DNA of 35,438 nucleotides, taken from contig NZ_MLHJ01000127.1 in NCBI RefSeq assembly GCF_001998965.1, positions 1 to 35,438 of the forward strand. The letters are read 5' to 3'. Source of the DNA: Rodentibacter rarus (GTDB lineage: Bacteria > Pseudomonadota > Gammaproteobacteria > Enterobacterales > Pasteurellaceae). This document shows positions 8,532-17,687 of this stretch, piece after piece; position 1 is the stretch's first letter; every line of letters starts with the position of its first letter. A program made the position numbers and the translations under genes. Below the pieces are notes generated by a model, which was not told where the DNA came from, ran no database searches, and saw only the letters and a program-made list of their open reading frames with translations.

Positions 8532-9584
8532 TTAATCCTTATTGGGTTCCGTAGATAAGGTGAGCGGGGTGTTGATCACGGTTTCTTTTATCTGTTTTTC
8601 TCGAAAGTTAATCGGAAAATGACAAGAAAACTCGTGCTGTTTAATGCGATAGCGTGTGGGTTTTTTTATACATTGTTTCTGTGAAAAAGGACAGCGTGGT
8701 CCGAATCGACAGCCCATTGGCATTTGCTCTAAAAGCGGTACTGTCCCTTCTAATGTACCCAGTTTCGTTTTAAACCCAAAAGGTTGGGTAAAATCCGGTA
8801 CGGAGTGAATCAGTGCCTTTGTATAGGGATGATGAGGCGATTCCAGCAAGATTTGTGTTGGGGCGGATTCTGTATTTTGCCCACAATAGAGTACGGATAC
8901 CGTATGACAAAAATCGCTCACACTGGGAATATCATTACTGACTAAGAGAATACTCGTCCCTTGGTTTTGATTCATACTGGAAAGCAAGCGGAAAACTTGG
9001 CGTGCGGTAATGGATTCCAATGCGTTGGTGGGTTCATCGGCAATTAATAGACGGGGTTGATTTGCCACGGCAATGGCAATCATTACTTTTTGCCCTTCCC
9101 CTTCTGTGAGTTCATTTGGGTAACTCGCCATAATGTCTTTATGATTTTTTATTCCTACACGATGGAGTAATTCAATGGCACGGCGTTTTTTCCAGCCAAA
9201 CCAATGCCACCATTTGCCACGATACGTCCAATTTGGAATATGTTGGATTAATTGTTTACCGATTTTTCTGCTGGGATCTAAACAGGTGAGCGGATCTTGA
9301 AAAATCATCGAAATTTCTTTACCCACTAATTTTCTCCGTTGTGTGGGGGAAAGTTTTAGCAGTTCCACATCATTAAAGCGGAAACGATCTGCCGTGATAA
9401 TCCAATCTTCCTTAATGGCATTACCGATGACTTTGGCAATTAAACTTTTACCCGAGCCGGACTCGCCCACAAGCCCTAAAATATCACCGTTATTGAGCGT
9501 TAAGTTTACGCCGTCAATAATTTTAACCCGCCCGGTCGGTGTTTTAATTTCAATGTTGAGATTACGAATATCCAGTAGTGCCAT
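8532..9584 (-). CDS. sapD: SapD: peptide ABC transporter ATPase
   Basis: 350 residues. Walker A is GESGSGKSL (about residues 40-48). The signature is degenerate ([14 protein letters not shown]), which is normal for SapD. Walker B with catalytic Glu is [10 protein letters not shown]. The switch His is Asn (LVSNDIPSV). A C-terminal Cys-containing [14 protein letters not shown] region is typical of oligopeptide-type ATPases. In E. coli, SapD also supplies ATP dependence to Trk potassium uptake. Two bases separate it from sapC. The ATG start gives the expected N-terminus ([13 protein letters not shown]). Confidence 0.93.
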   Translation of the reverse strand: MALLDIRNLNIEIKTPTGRVKIIDGVNLTLNNGDILGLVGESGSGKSLIAKVIGNAIKEDWIITADRFRFNDVELLKLSPTQRRKLVGKEISMIFQDPLTCLDPSRKIGKQLIQHIPNWTYRGKWWHWFGWKKRRAIELLHRVGIKNHKDIMASYPNELTEGEGQKVMIAIAVANQPRLLIADEPTNALESITARQVFRLLSSMNQNQGTSILLVSNDIPSVSDFCHTVSVLYCGQNTESAPTQILLESPHHPYTKALIHSVPDFTQPFGFKTKLGTLEGTVPLLEQMPMGCRFGPRCPFSQKQCIKKPTRYRIKQHEFSCHFPINFREKQIKETVINTPLTLSTEPNKD

Positions 9585-9586
9585 AG

Positions 9587-10474
9587 TTATTGATAATATT
9601 GGTTAATGGCTTTGCACAAGCCGTTGGTAAAGACAATGCTTAACAAAATCGTGATGATAATGGCAAAGCCGGGAAGTAATACCGTCCAAGGCGCAAGATA
9701 AATCAGCTCAAGGGAATCTTTAATCATCGCTCCCCATTCCGGCATCGGGCGTTGCGCCCCAAGGGAAATAAAACTTAAGGCGCTAATGTCTAAAATGGTG
9801 ACGACAAATGCTCGTGATATTTCCTGAATATAGGTGACGGTGATGTTGGGTAAAATTGTACTACGAAGTAATTCGCTGTCGGTGATGCCATCGAGTTTTA
9901 ACATCATCACATAGTCTTTTTTGAGCTCTTGTTGAATAGCCCGATAAATGGCATGGGTGAAATAGGGCAGTACTGCCAGTAAGGTGGAAATAATGGCATT
10001 TGTCAAACTGGGTTCCATAAACGTGGAAATGATGATGGCAATGAGCAAAATTGGAATAGAGAGAAAGGCATCGAAAATATGACCGAGGAAACGGGCTTTA
10101 ATGCCACCGGACATTCCCGCCCAAATGCCCAATGCACCACCGATGATGGCGGCGAGTATCACCACAATCAAGGAAGAGCCGAGCGTATAGCGTGTGCCTA
10201 TAATGACACGGCTTAATAGATCGCGGGCAAGATCATCGGTACCAAAGAAAAAGGCGATTTGCCCTTTTTCCACCCAAGAGGGGGGCATTAATTCTTGTCC
10301 GATAAATTCCATACTATCGCTGTATGGGGCGATAAAAGGGGCGAAAAGTGCGGTTAAAATTAACAGAAAAAATAAGTAAAAGCTCAGTAAAGCAATACGA
10401 TTTTTGCGAAACTGTAACCAAATTTGATAAATTGACGCACTTTCACGAAATTCATCCGGCTCTTTATCTTGCAT
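9587..10474 (-). CDS. sapC: SapC: peptide ABC transporter permease
   Basis: 295 residues, inner-membrane permease of the DppC/OppC type. A first helix follows the cytoplasmic N-terminus ([20 protein letters not shown], about residues 31-50). The periplasmic [18 protein letters not shown] segment is a hallmark of this family. The EAA-type loop contacting the ATPases is in the [19 protein letters not shown] region. It overlaps the end of sapB by 11 bases, indicating translational coupling. Confidence 0.93.
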   Translation of the reverse strand: MQDKEPDEFRESASIYQIWLQFRKNRIALLSFYLFFLLILTALFAPFIAPYSDSMEFIGQELMPPSWVEKGQIAFFFGTDDLARDLLSRVIIGTRYTLGSSLIVVILAAIIGGALGIWAGMSGGIKARFLGHIFDAFLSIPILLIAIIISTFMEPSLTNAIISTLLAVLPYFTHAIYRAIQQELKKDYVMMLKLDGITDSELLRSTILPNITVTYIQEISRAFVVTILDISALSFISLGAQRPMPEWGAMIKDSLELIYLAPWTVLLPGFAIIITILLSIVFTNGLCKAINQYYQ

Positions 10475-11429
10475 ACCAACCTTTCTTATTAAATGGATCG
10501 AGAATAAACATCACCGTTTTGGCTAGGGTGTCAATGGTAATAATACAAATGCCTAATACAATGACACCGGCGGAAATACTATTGTAATCTTGAATGCTTA
10601 CTGCACCAATGAGCCAGCGTCCGATTCCCGGCCAGCCGAGGACGGTTTCTACGAGCATACATTGGGTGATGACTAAAGTGAACACCCGTGTAATTTGTGG
10701 GATCAGTAATGGAAAGGTATTACGAAAAACATATCGTTGTAAAATTTTCCATTTTGACCAACCACGAGTCACCGCTGTTTTGGTGTAATTTTGTTGAATA
10801 ATATATTCAGCCCGCTGTTGAATGATACGGATAATTTCCATGGTCGGTAAAATACAAAGTATAAGGGTGGGTAGGATGAGATGTTGCAATACACTTTGCA
10901 CAATTTTGGTGCGATAAGGTACGTCCACAAACCAAACGTCAATGACCGGAAAACCGGTAATGGGTTGAATTTCATAGAGCAAATTATATTGCCCTGTGGC
11001 AGAAATTTCCCAACCATAAATTGCCGCCATATAGAGTAAAATAGGAGCAAGCCAAAAAATAGGGATGGATAACCCCACATAAGACAAACTTTGTAAGGCT
11101 TTAGAAAAAATACCCTGATTATTGACCGCACTTAGAATACCAAGGGGAATACTTAAAATAAAAGCAAGCAAGAGGGCGGAAAAACAGAGCTCTAGTGTGG
11201 GCGGTAAGACGGTAAAAATCAGGGAAGTGAGTGATTGACCGCCGTTATAGGTAATGCCTAAATCCCCTTGTAGTAATGCGCTAAGATAATAAACATAGCT
11301 ACCTAAAATGTTATTTTGGATAAGTGCTTCATTCAGCGGATCCCGCATTAAAATAGCAAAGCTGATGAGGCTTAAAATAAAGAATAACAAGATCACCCAA
11401 AGGAGATGGCGCAATGCCGACCACAACAT
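10464..11429 (-). CDS. sapB: SapB: peptide ABC transporter permease
   Basis: 321 residues, inner-membrane permease of the DppB/OppB type with six predicted helices. The first helix is at residues about 8-28. Conserved GDLGITYNGG follows. The EAA-type loop is TRGWSKWKILQRYVFRN. The ATG overlaps the sapA stop by one base (TAATG). It forms the translocation pore with SapC. Confidence 0.93.
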   Translation of the reverse strand: MLWSALRHLLWVILLFFILSLISFAILMRDPLNEALIQNNILGSYVYYLSALLQGDLGITYNGGQSLTSLIFTVLPPTLELCFSALLLAFILSIPLGILSAVNNQGIFSKALQSLSYVGLSIPIFWLAPILLYMAAIYGWEISATGQYNLLYEIQPITGFPVIDVWFVDVPYRTKIVQSVLQHLILPTLILCILPTMEIIRIIQQRAEYIIQQNYTKTAVTRGWSKWKILQRYVFRNTFPLLIPQITRVFTLVITQCMLVETVLGWPGIGRWLIGAVSIQDYNSISAGVIVLGICIITIDTLAKTVMFILDPFNKKGWYAR

Positions 11430-13126
11430 TATTTTTTCTCCTTAGCGAAATAAAGGGTTGAAAAATTGATACTGCCAAAAGGGCTCATTTGCACACCTTT
11501 TACTTTGTTATTGGCGACTAAAAAACGTTTTGCATTGGCAATGGGGATAATGGGGAGCGCTTCTAACACTAAATCTTGGGCGATATTATAGTTTCTAGCC
11601 CGTTCCCGTAATTGGGTGGCGGCTAATGCGCTATCCATTAATTCATTAAATTGCGGGTTGCACCAGTTAGATAGATTGGTCACTTCATCTTTTGTTTCAC
11701 AACTTAAAATAGGACGCATAAAACCGTCAGGATCCAAATTTCCGGCAAGCCAACCAGTAAGAATCATATCGTAATCTTCGGTTTTTTTATTCCGCTGTTC
11801 TAATAAAAACGTTCGTGTAACCGACCGCACTTTGACATTTACCCCGGCTTGTGCCAAGTCCCATTTGATGAGCTCCGCCATTTTTATGGGGGCTGGATTA
11901 TACATTTGTTCTTCGTTAAGCACCCACATATTTAGTTGTAAATTTTTGTTTGCCAACACTTTTTTGGCGTATTTTGGCGAATAGTCAAAATCAAATCCGG
12001 GTGTATTAATATTCGATGCCCAAGACACATTGGGAATAATATTATTCGCCACTGTTGCCGTATTATGATAGATATTGCGAACAATGCGTGCACGATTAAT
12101 ACTTTGAGAAATCGCTTGGCGAATTTGCGCATCCCGCATTAGTGGTTTATTAAAATTAAACGCCAAATAAGAAAGATTCATTCCTTCGGCTGACTGCAAA
12201 TAATAGCGTTCATTATTATTGTGCAATAACCCCAGTTGGCTCACTTCAGGATAGGCGGCAATTTGACATTCGTTATTAAAAAATTTAATTAACCGAGCGG
12301 TGCGTTCAGTGGATAAATCAACCAAAATATGTTTAATTTTTGCCTCTTTATTCCAATAGTTGTCATGGCGTAACAAACGGACATATTGGTTATAAACATA
12401 GTCTTGAACTTGATAAGGTCCTGTGCCGACAGGATGGGTGTCTAATTGCGTGAGATTGTCATCTGCACTTAATTGATAGGCATATTCTTGTGAAAAAATG
12501 ATCGCATATTGACTGGCAAGATGCGACAAAATGGAAGAGTCAGGCTCAAAGAGTTCTATTTTTATTTTGTAGGGATTGAGCGCAGTAATGGATTTAATTT
12601 TTTGGTTTAATCTGATGCTATCAAAATAGGGAAAACGGACTTTTTTCGCCTGTTCATGAAAGATGCGGTATTGGGGATTTTTACCGTTTACCGGATTATC
12701 TTGATTTAACACCGGTAAATAGGTGTTATGACCTAACACCCTGTTGATGGAAAAGATCACATCTTCCGCATTAAAATCTCGGGTAGGGGTAAACCAAGGG
12801 GTGTGATGAAATTTCACCCCTTTGCGTAAATTAATGAAGATTTCTTTTCCATCAGCAGAAATACTATAAGATTGCGCCAAAGAGGGCGTGACGGTTGCAC
12901 TGTGATGTTTAATTTCAAACAGCTTATTATAAATCTGCTCCGTTACCACATTCATACTGGTGCCGGCATCTGCGGTTTGCGGGTTGAATGAAAAACCTGA
13001 TGCATTCGTGCAATAAATTAACCCGTTTTCTGTTAAACTTTCCGGCACACGAGGGGCGCCTTGAACTTGGCTCAGCAAGCCCAAATTTAACAGCAAACAG
13101 GAAAATAGCAGATGTCGGCGTAACAT
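11429..13126 (-). CDS. sapA: SapA: periplasmic peptide-binding protein
   Basis: 565 residues from ATG 13126. The longer reading begins at TTG 13159 and adds 11 residues in front of a good signal peptide (MLRRHLLFSCLLLNLGLLS, cleaved near VQGA-PRVP), so I prefer the ATG. SBP_bac_5 domain: ADAGTSMNVVTEQIYNKL near the N-terminus, DFNAEDVIFSINRVLG, and DTHPVGTGPYQVQDYVYN. The known role in Haemophilus is binding antimicrobial peptides and heme for delivery to SapBCDF, which protects the cell and feeds it. First gene of a tightly packed operon. No strong Shine-Dalgarno is visible before the ATG. Confidence 0.93.
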   Translation of the reverse strand: MLRRHLLFSCLLLNLGLLSQVQGAPRVPESLTENGLIYCTNASGFSFNPQTADAGTSMNVVTEQIYNKLFEIKHHSATVTPSLAQSYSISADGKEIFINLRKGVKFHHTPWFTPTRDFNAEDVIFSINRVLGHNTYLPVLNQDNPVNGKNPQYRIFHEQAKKVRFPYFDSIRLNQKIKSITALNPYKIKIELFEPDSSILSHLASQYAIIFSQEYAYQLSADDNLTQLDTHPVGTGPYQVQDYVYNQYVRLLRHDNYWNKEAKIKHILVDLSTERTARLIKFFNNECQIAAYPEVSQLGLLHNNNERYYLQSAEGMNLSYLAFNFNKPLMRDAQIRQAISQSINRARIVRNIYHNTATVANNIIPNVSWASNINTPGFDFDYSPKYAKKVLANKNLQLNMWVLNEEQMYNPAPIKMAELIKWDLAQAGVNVKVRSVTRTFLLEQRNKKTEDYDMILTGWLAGNLDPDGFMRPILSCETKDEVTNLSNWCNPQFNELMDSALAATQLRERARNYNIAQDLVLEALPIIPIANAKRFLVANNKVKGVQMSPFGSINFSTLYFAKEKK

Positions 13127-13192
13127 AAATGAAGCGGTTAGGGTAAATGAATGGCGCAAATTGTAAGATATATTGCCAAAAATGGCTAGATA

Positions 13193-13221
13193 TTGCTTTT
13201 GTCGCCCCTGAGGCGTATAGT
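13193..13221 (+). promoter_or_regulatory. Candidate promoter for the toxin-antitoxin pair
   Basis: TTGCTT (13193-13198) and TATAGT (13216-13221) are separated by 17 bases. A small inverted repeat, CGCC-CCTGA-GGCG (13203-13215), fills most of the spacer and could be an operator. The antitoxin start lies 28 bases downstream. Confidence 0.45.
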
Positions 13222-13249
13222 CGTTTCAGTCTGAGATTGGGAGAAAAAT

Positions 13250-13423
13250 ATGTTAAAAGAAAAAGGTTATGATGAGTTTTTGGCTCAACAACTAAAAGAA
13301 GCGCGTGAAGAAGTTGAATTAGGGAAAGTGTTAAGTCATGAGGCTTCTAAGGCACAAACGCTCAAGCTATTAGAACGTAAGGCTCGAGAGTTTTCAGCAA
13401 TGGAAAATAAGATTTATGCCTAA
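13250..13423 (+). CDS. Putative very short antitoxin
   Basis: 57 residues starting MLKEKGYDEFLAQQLKEARE. GGGAG (13239-13243) stands six bases before ATG. A TGA lies in frame 15 bases upstream of the ATG, so the protein cannot be longer. The sequence is charged and helical and contains LKEAREEVELGKVLSHEAS, resembling the toxin-wrapping C-terminal part of many type II antitoxins. There is no room for a ribbon-helix-helix or HTH domain. It overlaps the toxin start by eight bases (ATGCCTAA), the standard coupled arrangement. Function is inferred from that position. Confidence 0.7.
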   Translation: MLKEKGYDEFLAQQLKEAREEVELGKVLSHEASKAQTLKLLERKAREFSAMENKIYA

Positions 13424-13700
13424 CGTTATTATCACGCAAAAAGCACAGAAACACATTGATAAAATTGTTGAGAATGTTGTCGAATATACTCATTCTATTG
13501 AAAGTGGAATAAAATTATTTAATGACTTAAATGATAAAATTTCCCTTATTGGCTTTATGCCGGAATCGATAGGTCGGTTACGAGAAGACGGAAGTCGAGA
13601 GGCATTTTGTCGAGGCTATCGTATTGTTTATGAAATCATTAATAATTATGTTTATATTCATTTTGTCATCCACTGCCGCCGTATTTATCCAAGACCCTAA
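13416..13700 (+). CDS. ParE/RelE-type toxin
   Basis: 94 residues beginning MPNVIITQKAQKHIDKIVENV. The compact fold is recognisable from the N-terminal strand-helix-helix and the end GYRIVYEIINNYVYIHFVIHCRR, matching the YRIvYei...v.I..v.H.RR pattern of ParE/RelE toxins. Members poison gyrase (ParE) or cleave mRNA on the ribosome (RelE); the sequence alone does not decide. Arg and His near the C-terminus are present. Its stop overlaps the ycjX start as TAATG, so ycjX may be expressed with the module. Confidence 0.85.
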   Translation: MPNVIITQKAQKHIDKIVENVVEYTHSIESGIKLFNDLNDKISLIGFMPESIGRLREDGSREAFCRGYRIVYEIINNYVYIHFVIHCRRIYPRP

Positions 13701-15142
13701 TGTTTAATTCCATTCAAAAAGAACTCAACCAACTGATTAACCGAGGATTTGACCGCACTTTGCGTCTTGCGGTAACCGGATTAAGTCGTAGTGGTAAAAC
13801 TGCTTTTATTACCAGTCTTATTAATCAATTGCTATCCATTAATCAAAGCTCACGCCATCATTTACCCCTATTCGAAGCGGTGAGAAACGGCACAATCATT
13901 TCAGTTAAACGTGTGCCGCAGCAGGATTTGAGTGTGCCTCGTTTTGATTACGAAGCCAATCTTAATGCGCTTTCCCAACAACCACCACAATGGTGTCAAT
14001 CAACACGAGGTGTGAGTGAAACACGTTTAGCCATTCGTTTTCAACGTCAAAGTGGTTTGCTTCGCCATGTGAAAGAGCGGGGGACATTGTATTTAGATAT
14101 TGTGGATTACCCCGGCGAATGGTTACTGGATCTCCCTTTGTTGCATTTGGATTTTGAACAATGGTCTCTTGAACAAAGCCAAATTCATCAAGGCATACGG
14201 GCAGAACTTGCTCAGCCTTGGTTAGATGAAGTGAAAAAATTAGACTTAAGTGCGGTGGTGAATGAAGATGTTTTAGCAAAGCTTGCCAACCTTTATACGG
14301 CGTATCTTCACCAATGTAAGGCACAGGGCATGCAATTTATTCAGCCGGGACGCTTTGTGTTACCCGGGGAATTAGAGGGCGCGCCGGCATTACAGTTTTT
14401 CCCGTTAATTCACCTCACACCGACACAATGGAAAAGCCTGAAAAAAGAGGCAAAACCAAACAGTTATTTTGCGGTATTGAATAACCGTTATGATTACTAT
14501 CGCAATAAAATGGTGAAAGGGTTTTACGAAAATTATTTTTCAACCTTTGATCGTCAAGTGATTTTGGCAGATTGTTTAACCCCGCTGAATCATAGTCGAC
14601 AAGCATTCTTAGAGATGCAAACGGGGTTAAATCAATTATTCAAAAATTTTCATTATGGCAAACGCCATTTCCTAAACCGTTTGTTTTCCCCACGCATTGA
14701 TAAATTGATGTTTATTGCGACAAAAGCGGATCATATCACCAGTGACCAAATGCCGAATTTAGTGAGCCTAATGCGACAGCTCGTCCAAGAAGGAGGGCGT
14801 TATGTGGAATTTGAAGGCATTGAAACGGAATACACGGCAATTGCGGCGATTCGTGCAACAAAGCAAGTGATCGTCAATCAAAACGGCAAACCAATTAAAG
14901 CCATTCAAGGGGTACGCAGCAAAGATAAACGATTGATTACCCTTTATCCGGGTACAGTACCGAGCAAATTACCCAGCCAGACATTTTGGCAACAACCCCC
15001 ACACCTGACGGAAAATGAGGGAAAAACTTCATCCTTTGACTTTGACAGCTTTGATCCGCAACCTCTTGAACAAGGGGGAACAATTCCCCATTTGCGTATG
15101 GATGCAGTGTTGCAATTTTTGTTAGGGGATCGGTTTGATTAG
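13700..15142 (+). CDS. ycjX: YcjX-family P-loop NTPase (DUF463)
   Basis: 480 residues. The P-loop TGLSRSGKTAF lies at about residues 27-37. DIVDYPGEWLLDLPLL is the family's second nucleotide-binding block. In enterobacteria ycjX sits next to ycjF behind the phage-shock genes and is stress-induced; its exact role is unknown. Here it is fused by TAATG overlap to the toxin gene and lies next to sap rather than psp genes. The stop is one base from the stop of the converging DUF535 gene. An uptake signal lies at the N-terminal codons (13752-13760) and another inside (14248-14256). Confidence 0.92.
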   Translation: MFNSIQKELNQLINRGFDRTLRLAVTGLSRSGKTAFITSLINQLLSINQSSRHHLPLFEAVRNGTIISVKRVPQQDLSVPRFDYEANLNALSQQPPQWCQSTRGVSETRLAIRFQRQSGLLRHVKERGTLYLDIVDYPGEWLLDLPLLHLDFEQWSLEQSQIHQGIRAELAQPWLDEVKKLDLSAVVNEDVLAKLANLYTAYLHQCKAQGMQFIQPGRFVLPGELEGAPALQFFPLIHLTPTQWKSLKKEAKPNSYFAVLNNRYDYYRNKMVKGFYENYFSTFDRQVILADCLTPLNHSRQAFLEMQTGLNQLFKNFHYGKRHFLNRLFSPRIDKLMFIATKADHITSDQMPNLVSLMRQLVQEGGRYVEFEGIETEYTAIAAIRATKQVIVNQNGKPIKAIQGVRSKDKRLITLYPGTVPSKLPSQTFWQQPPHLTENEGKTSSFDFDSFDPQPLEQGGTIPHLRMDAVLQFLLGDRFD

Positions 15143-15143
15143 G

Positions 15144-16025
15144 CTAGCGAAAACGGCTTGCAATTTCATCGCTTAGGCGATCGAGCATTTCATAACGTTT
15201 ACGATACATTGAACGCTTTTTACTGGCGATGTCTTCTAAAGGTTTACGTTCAATATCAAGGGGAAGTTGCCAATAAGGGGATTGATAAACCCCTTGGTTT
15301 TCTTGCCAAAATTCATCGTAATTGAACAGTATTTTGCTGCGGGCTGAAAGGCGGTATTTGCCTTGAGATTTATGGGGTATCCCGATTAAATCACATTGCC
15401 AATGTTTTGCTAATTCACGAAATACCTGCATTAGCATAAACATTGGACGCATACCCTGTAAATCTTTTGTTGCTGTTTTGATGAGGTCTTGGGCGTTTTC
15501 ATAATAAGGCCCTTGCATCGAGGCAATCAACAATTTATTAGGCGATAAAAAGGTAAAAGAGGCATCATAAATTCGCTCATTATTTTGATTGCGAATATTG
15601 ATAGCAAAATAGCCCTCAAAAGGATCAATAAAATTGAGGCTTAAATTCAGGGAAAGATCCTCGGTTAATTGGCTGAGCGGGATAACTTGCTCTTTAAGCA
15701 ATGTTGAACAGAATGACGCCCCCCATTTTTCTTCGGCAAGTTGTAAATGTTGTGTAATAGCGCTCAAGCGTTGCGGTGCAGAAAAGCGTTTATCGCAATA
15801 GGTTGTCAGCAGCGGATTAAAACGATAATAATCCTGTGTGAAAAGAGATTGCCATAAGGGATTTTTATTTAGAAATTCAATGAGTTGTCGGCATTGCTTT
15901 TGGTAAAGGAAAGTATAGGTATAATAGCGAACTTTCTCACGCAATTGTTTGGCTAACGGACGATCCTTAGAATAGGGATACATTTGAACATAAGTGGGGA
16001 ACGAAATTTGAGTTTGTGTTGTCAT
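15144..16025 (-). CDS. VirK/YbjX family protein (DUF535)
   Basis: 293 residues from ATG 16025 (MTTQTQISFPTYVQMYPYSK). An upstream in-frame ATG at 16055 would add ten residues, and neither has a clear ribosome site. Conserved pieces include RFNPLLTTYCDKRFSAPQRL, SPNKLLIASMQGP and the C-terminal RKRYEMLDRLSDEI. VirK and YbjX relatives are linked to envelope stress or antimicrobial peptide resistance in enterobacteria, but no enzymatic activity is firmly known. The gene separates ycjX from ycjF and runs against both. Confidence 0.85.
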   Translation of the reverse strand: MTTQTQISFPTYVQMYPYSKDRPLAKQLREKVRYYTYTFLYQKQCRQLIEFLNKNPLWQSLFTQDYYRFNPLLTTYCDKRFSAPQRLSAITQHLQLAEEKWGASFCSTLLKEQVIPLSQLTEDLSLNLSLNFIDPFEGYFAINIRNQNNERIYDASFTFLSPNKLLIASMQGPYYENAQDLIKTATKDLQGMRPMFMLMQVFRELAKHWQCDLIGIPHKSQGKYRLSARSKILFNYDEFWQENQGVYQSPYWQLPLDIERKPLEDIASKKRSMYRKRYEMLDRLSDEIASRFR

Positions 16026-16106
16026 GTTTGTATTAATAATAAGTGAAAATATCATCGCACTGTCTCAATGGGATGAAAGAAAATAAGAAACAGGGTGTAT
16101 TTTATA

Positions 16107-17183
16107 ATGGAAAAGCAAATTTTCAACCAATATGATGAACCTTCGACAGAAAGTTTCCAGCCAAAACAAGAATTTACTGATGTAGAAACTATTGAAGATG
16201 ACCCCCTAGAGGGGGAATGGCTTGATGAGCCATTTGAACAGGTGATAAAACCAAAGCCAAAAGGTTGGAAAACTCTGTTGAAATTGACCGCACTTTTATT
16301 CGGTGTGGCAATCATTGCCCAATCCGTGCAGTGGATTTGGGATAGTTTTCAACATCAGCAATGGATCTATTTTGCCTTTTCTCTGGTGAGTCTGGTGGTG
16401 GTATTATTTGGCATAAAAGAGATTGTGGGCGAATGGCGGCGTTTAGTACGCTTGAAAAAACGGGAAAAATTACAACAACAAAGCCGATTGCTCTGGCAAA
16501 AAAGTGCGGTCAAAAATGACGGTCTTTTTGAACCGGCAGGCGAAGAGGGGAAAACACTTTGTTTGGCGATAGCAAACAGTTTGCAGTTAGATGAGCAATC
16601 CCCCTTAATTGTTCAATGGCAAAATCAGCTCAATGAAGCCTATTCTGCCACAGAAGTAGCTCAATTATTCAGCCAAAATGTGCTGAAACCTTTTGATTTA
16701 AAAGCGAAAAAGTTGATTAGCAAAATGGCAGCAGAATCCGCTGTGGTGGTGGCAATTAGCCCGCTTTCCTTGGTGGATATGTTTTTTGTGGCTTGGCGGA
16801 ATATTCGCTTAATCAATAATATTGCTGACATTTATGGCATTGAGTTAGGCTATTTTGCCCGTCTTCGCTTATTGCGTATGGTATTGGTGAATATCGCCTT
16901 TGCCGGTGTGACCGAAGTGGTACAAGATATTGGTATGGATTGGCTTTCGCAAGATATCACTGCAAAACTTTCCGCCCGTGTAGCGCAAGGCATTGGCGTA
17001 GGCTTGCTCACCGCCCGTTTAGGGGTAAAAGCCATGGAATTTTGTCGCCCTCTTGCTTTTCAGTCAAATGAAAAACCAAAACTCTCCCATATTCAAAAAG
17101 AACTTTTGAGCACAATAAAAGAGGTGGTGTTGAATAAAAAGGTGAAGGAGAAAGAGTTTGTTGTTGCCGATCACGAAATTTGA
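16107..17183 (+). CDS. ycjF: YcjF family membrane protein (DUF697, TIGR01620)
   Basis: 358 residues from ATG 16107; the longer reading from GTG 16095 adds only four residues. The N-terminal 70 residues are acidic and cytoplasmic. Two helices follow (about residues 61-100, containing LTALLFGVAIIAQSVQWIW). The DUF697 domain occupies the C-terminal half (AAESAVVVAISPLSLVDMFFVAWRN and the Gly-rich VAQGIGVGLLTARLG). Function is unknown; it usually follows ycjX. The stop codon TGA sits at the very edge of the prophage relic. The length is close to E. coli YcjF (about 353), so the coding end seems intact. Confidence 0.9.
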   Translation: MEKQIFNQYDEPSTESFQPKQEFTDVETIEDDPLEGEWLDEPFEQVIKPKPKGWKTLLKLTALLFGVAIIAQSVQWIWDSFQHQQWIYFAFSLVSLVVVLFGIKEIVGEWRRLVRLKKREKLQQQSRLLWQKSAVKNDGLFEPAGEEGKTLCLAIANSLQLDEQSPLIVQWQNQLNEAYSATEVAQLFSQNVLKPFDLKAKKLISKMAAESAVVVAISPLSLVDMFFVAWRNIRLINNIADIYGIELGYFARLRLLRMVLVNIAFAGVTEVVQDIGMDWLSQDITAKLSARVAQGIGVGLLTARLGVKAMEFCRPLAFQSNEKPKLSHIQKELLSTIKEVVLNKKVKEKEFVVADHEI

Positions 17184-17189
17184 GAAACA

Positions 17190-17211
17190 CAACCACCAAA
17201 AATGAGAAATT
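17190..17211 (+). repeat. Terminal inverted repeat, ycjF-side end
   Basis: Contains the 16-base core CACCAAAAATGAGAAA (17194-17209). The reverse complement of 19137-19158 matches all 22 positions except one (A to G). Lies six bases after the ycjF stop. Confidence 0.75.
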
Positions 17212-17224
17212 TAAAATTTGTGAA

Positions 17225-17265
17225 TTTCCCATATTTAGTGGTTAAAACTCACTAAATATGAGAAA
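17225..17265. repeat. Two further end-motif copies, inverted
   Basis: CACTAAATATGGGAAA on minus (17225-17240) and CACTAAATATGAGAAA on plus (17250-17265) form an 11-bp perfect inverted repeat around a 9-base loop. Both resemble the core of the terminal repeat. They also fit the right part of the MuA-site consensus as I remember it (CAYTNNAARYRCGAAAR), with a few mismatches. No T-run follows on either strand, so it is not a terminator. Confidence 0.55.
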
Positions 17266-17305
17266 CAAAAAAACCTTTAACTCATCATTAAAGGGCGTTT
17301 AAAGG

Positions 17306-17660
17306 TTAAAACTTATATACTAAATTGTCTTCGTATCTACCGCTGTAGCTTGCACTTGTTTGTAATGTAATGCGCTGATAGACTTCAAATACCTATCAAT
17401 TATCCCATTTATTGTCAATCATTGCGTCAATAAACTGAATAAATTCAGACTTTGTACTACTGAAGAAGCAATACGATGGTCTTGTTAAATGTATCAATCG
17501 AAGAAAATTAATCCAAGTCAAAATAAGTAGTCTATTTGTAGCTTTCCTGATGTGTGCATAGATAAGGCGGATCTAACACAAACAACGCTTTTGGATTTTC
17601 CGCAAATTTTGGCTTACTTTTACGCAGGTAATCTTTTAAAAAGAACTGCCACACCAGCTT
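17306..17660 (-). pseudogene. D12-class DNA adenine methylase, broken
   Basis: Reading leftwards in shifting frames gives FAENPKALFVLDPPYLCTHQ with the catalytic DPPY motif. It is cut by a TAG after ESYK, then continues as TTYFDL, FLRLIHLTRPSYCFFSSTKS and EFIQFIDAMIDNKWDN. A last frame gives FEVYQRITLQTSASYSGRYE through to a stop at 17306. One nonsense and at least two frameshifts make it non-functional. The N-terminal half (FxGxK region) is absent. The family methylates adenine N6 and is common in Mu-like phages of Neisseria and Haemophilus. Its place beside the phage end recalls mom of Mu. Confidence 0.82.
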
Positions 17661-17687
17661 TGATATGTCTGTAAAGCGGTTTTCAGT

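Noticed and set aside
13127-13159. TTG start extending SapA by 11 residues
   Set aside because: It would place polar residues before a complete signal peptide that begins at ATG 13126.
17230-17260. Perfect inverted repeat read as the ycjF terminator
   Set aside because: No T-run after it on plus; the arms match the prophage end motif better.
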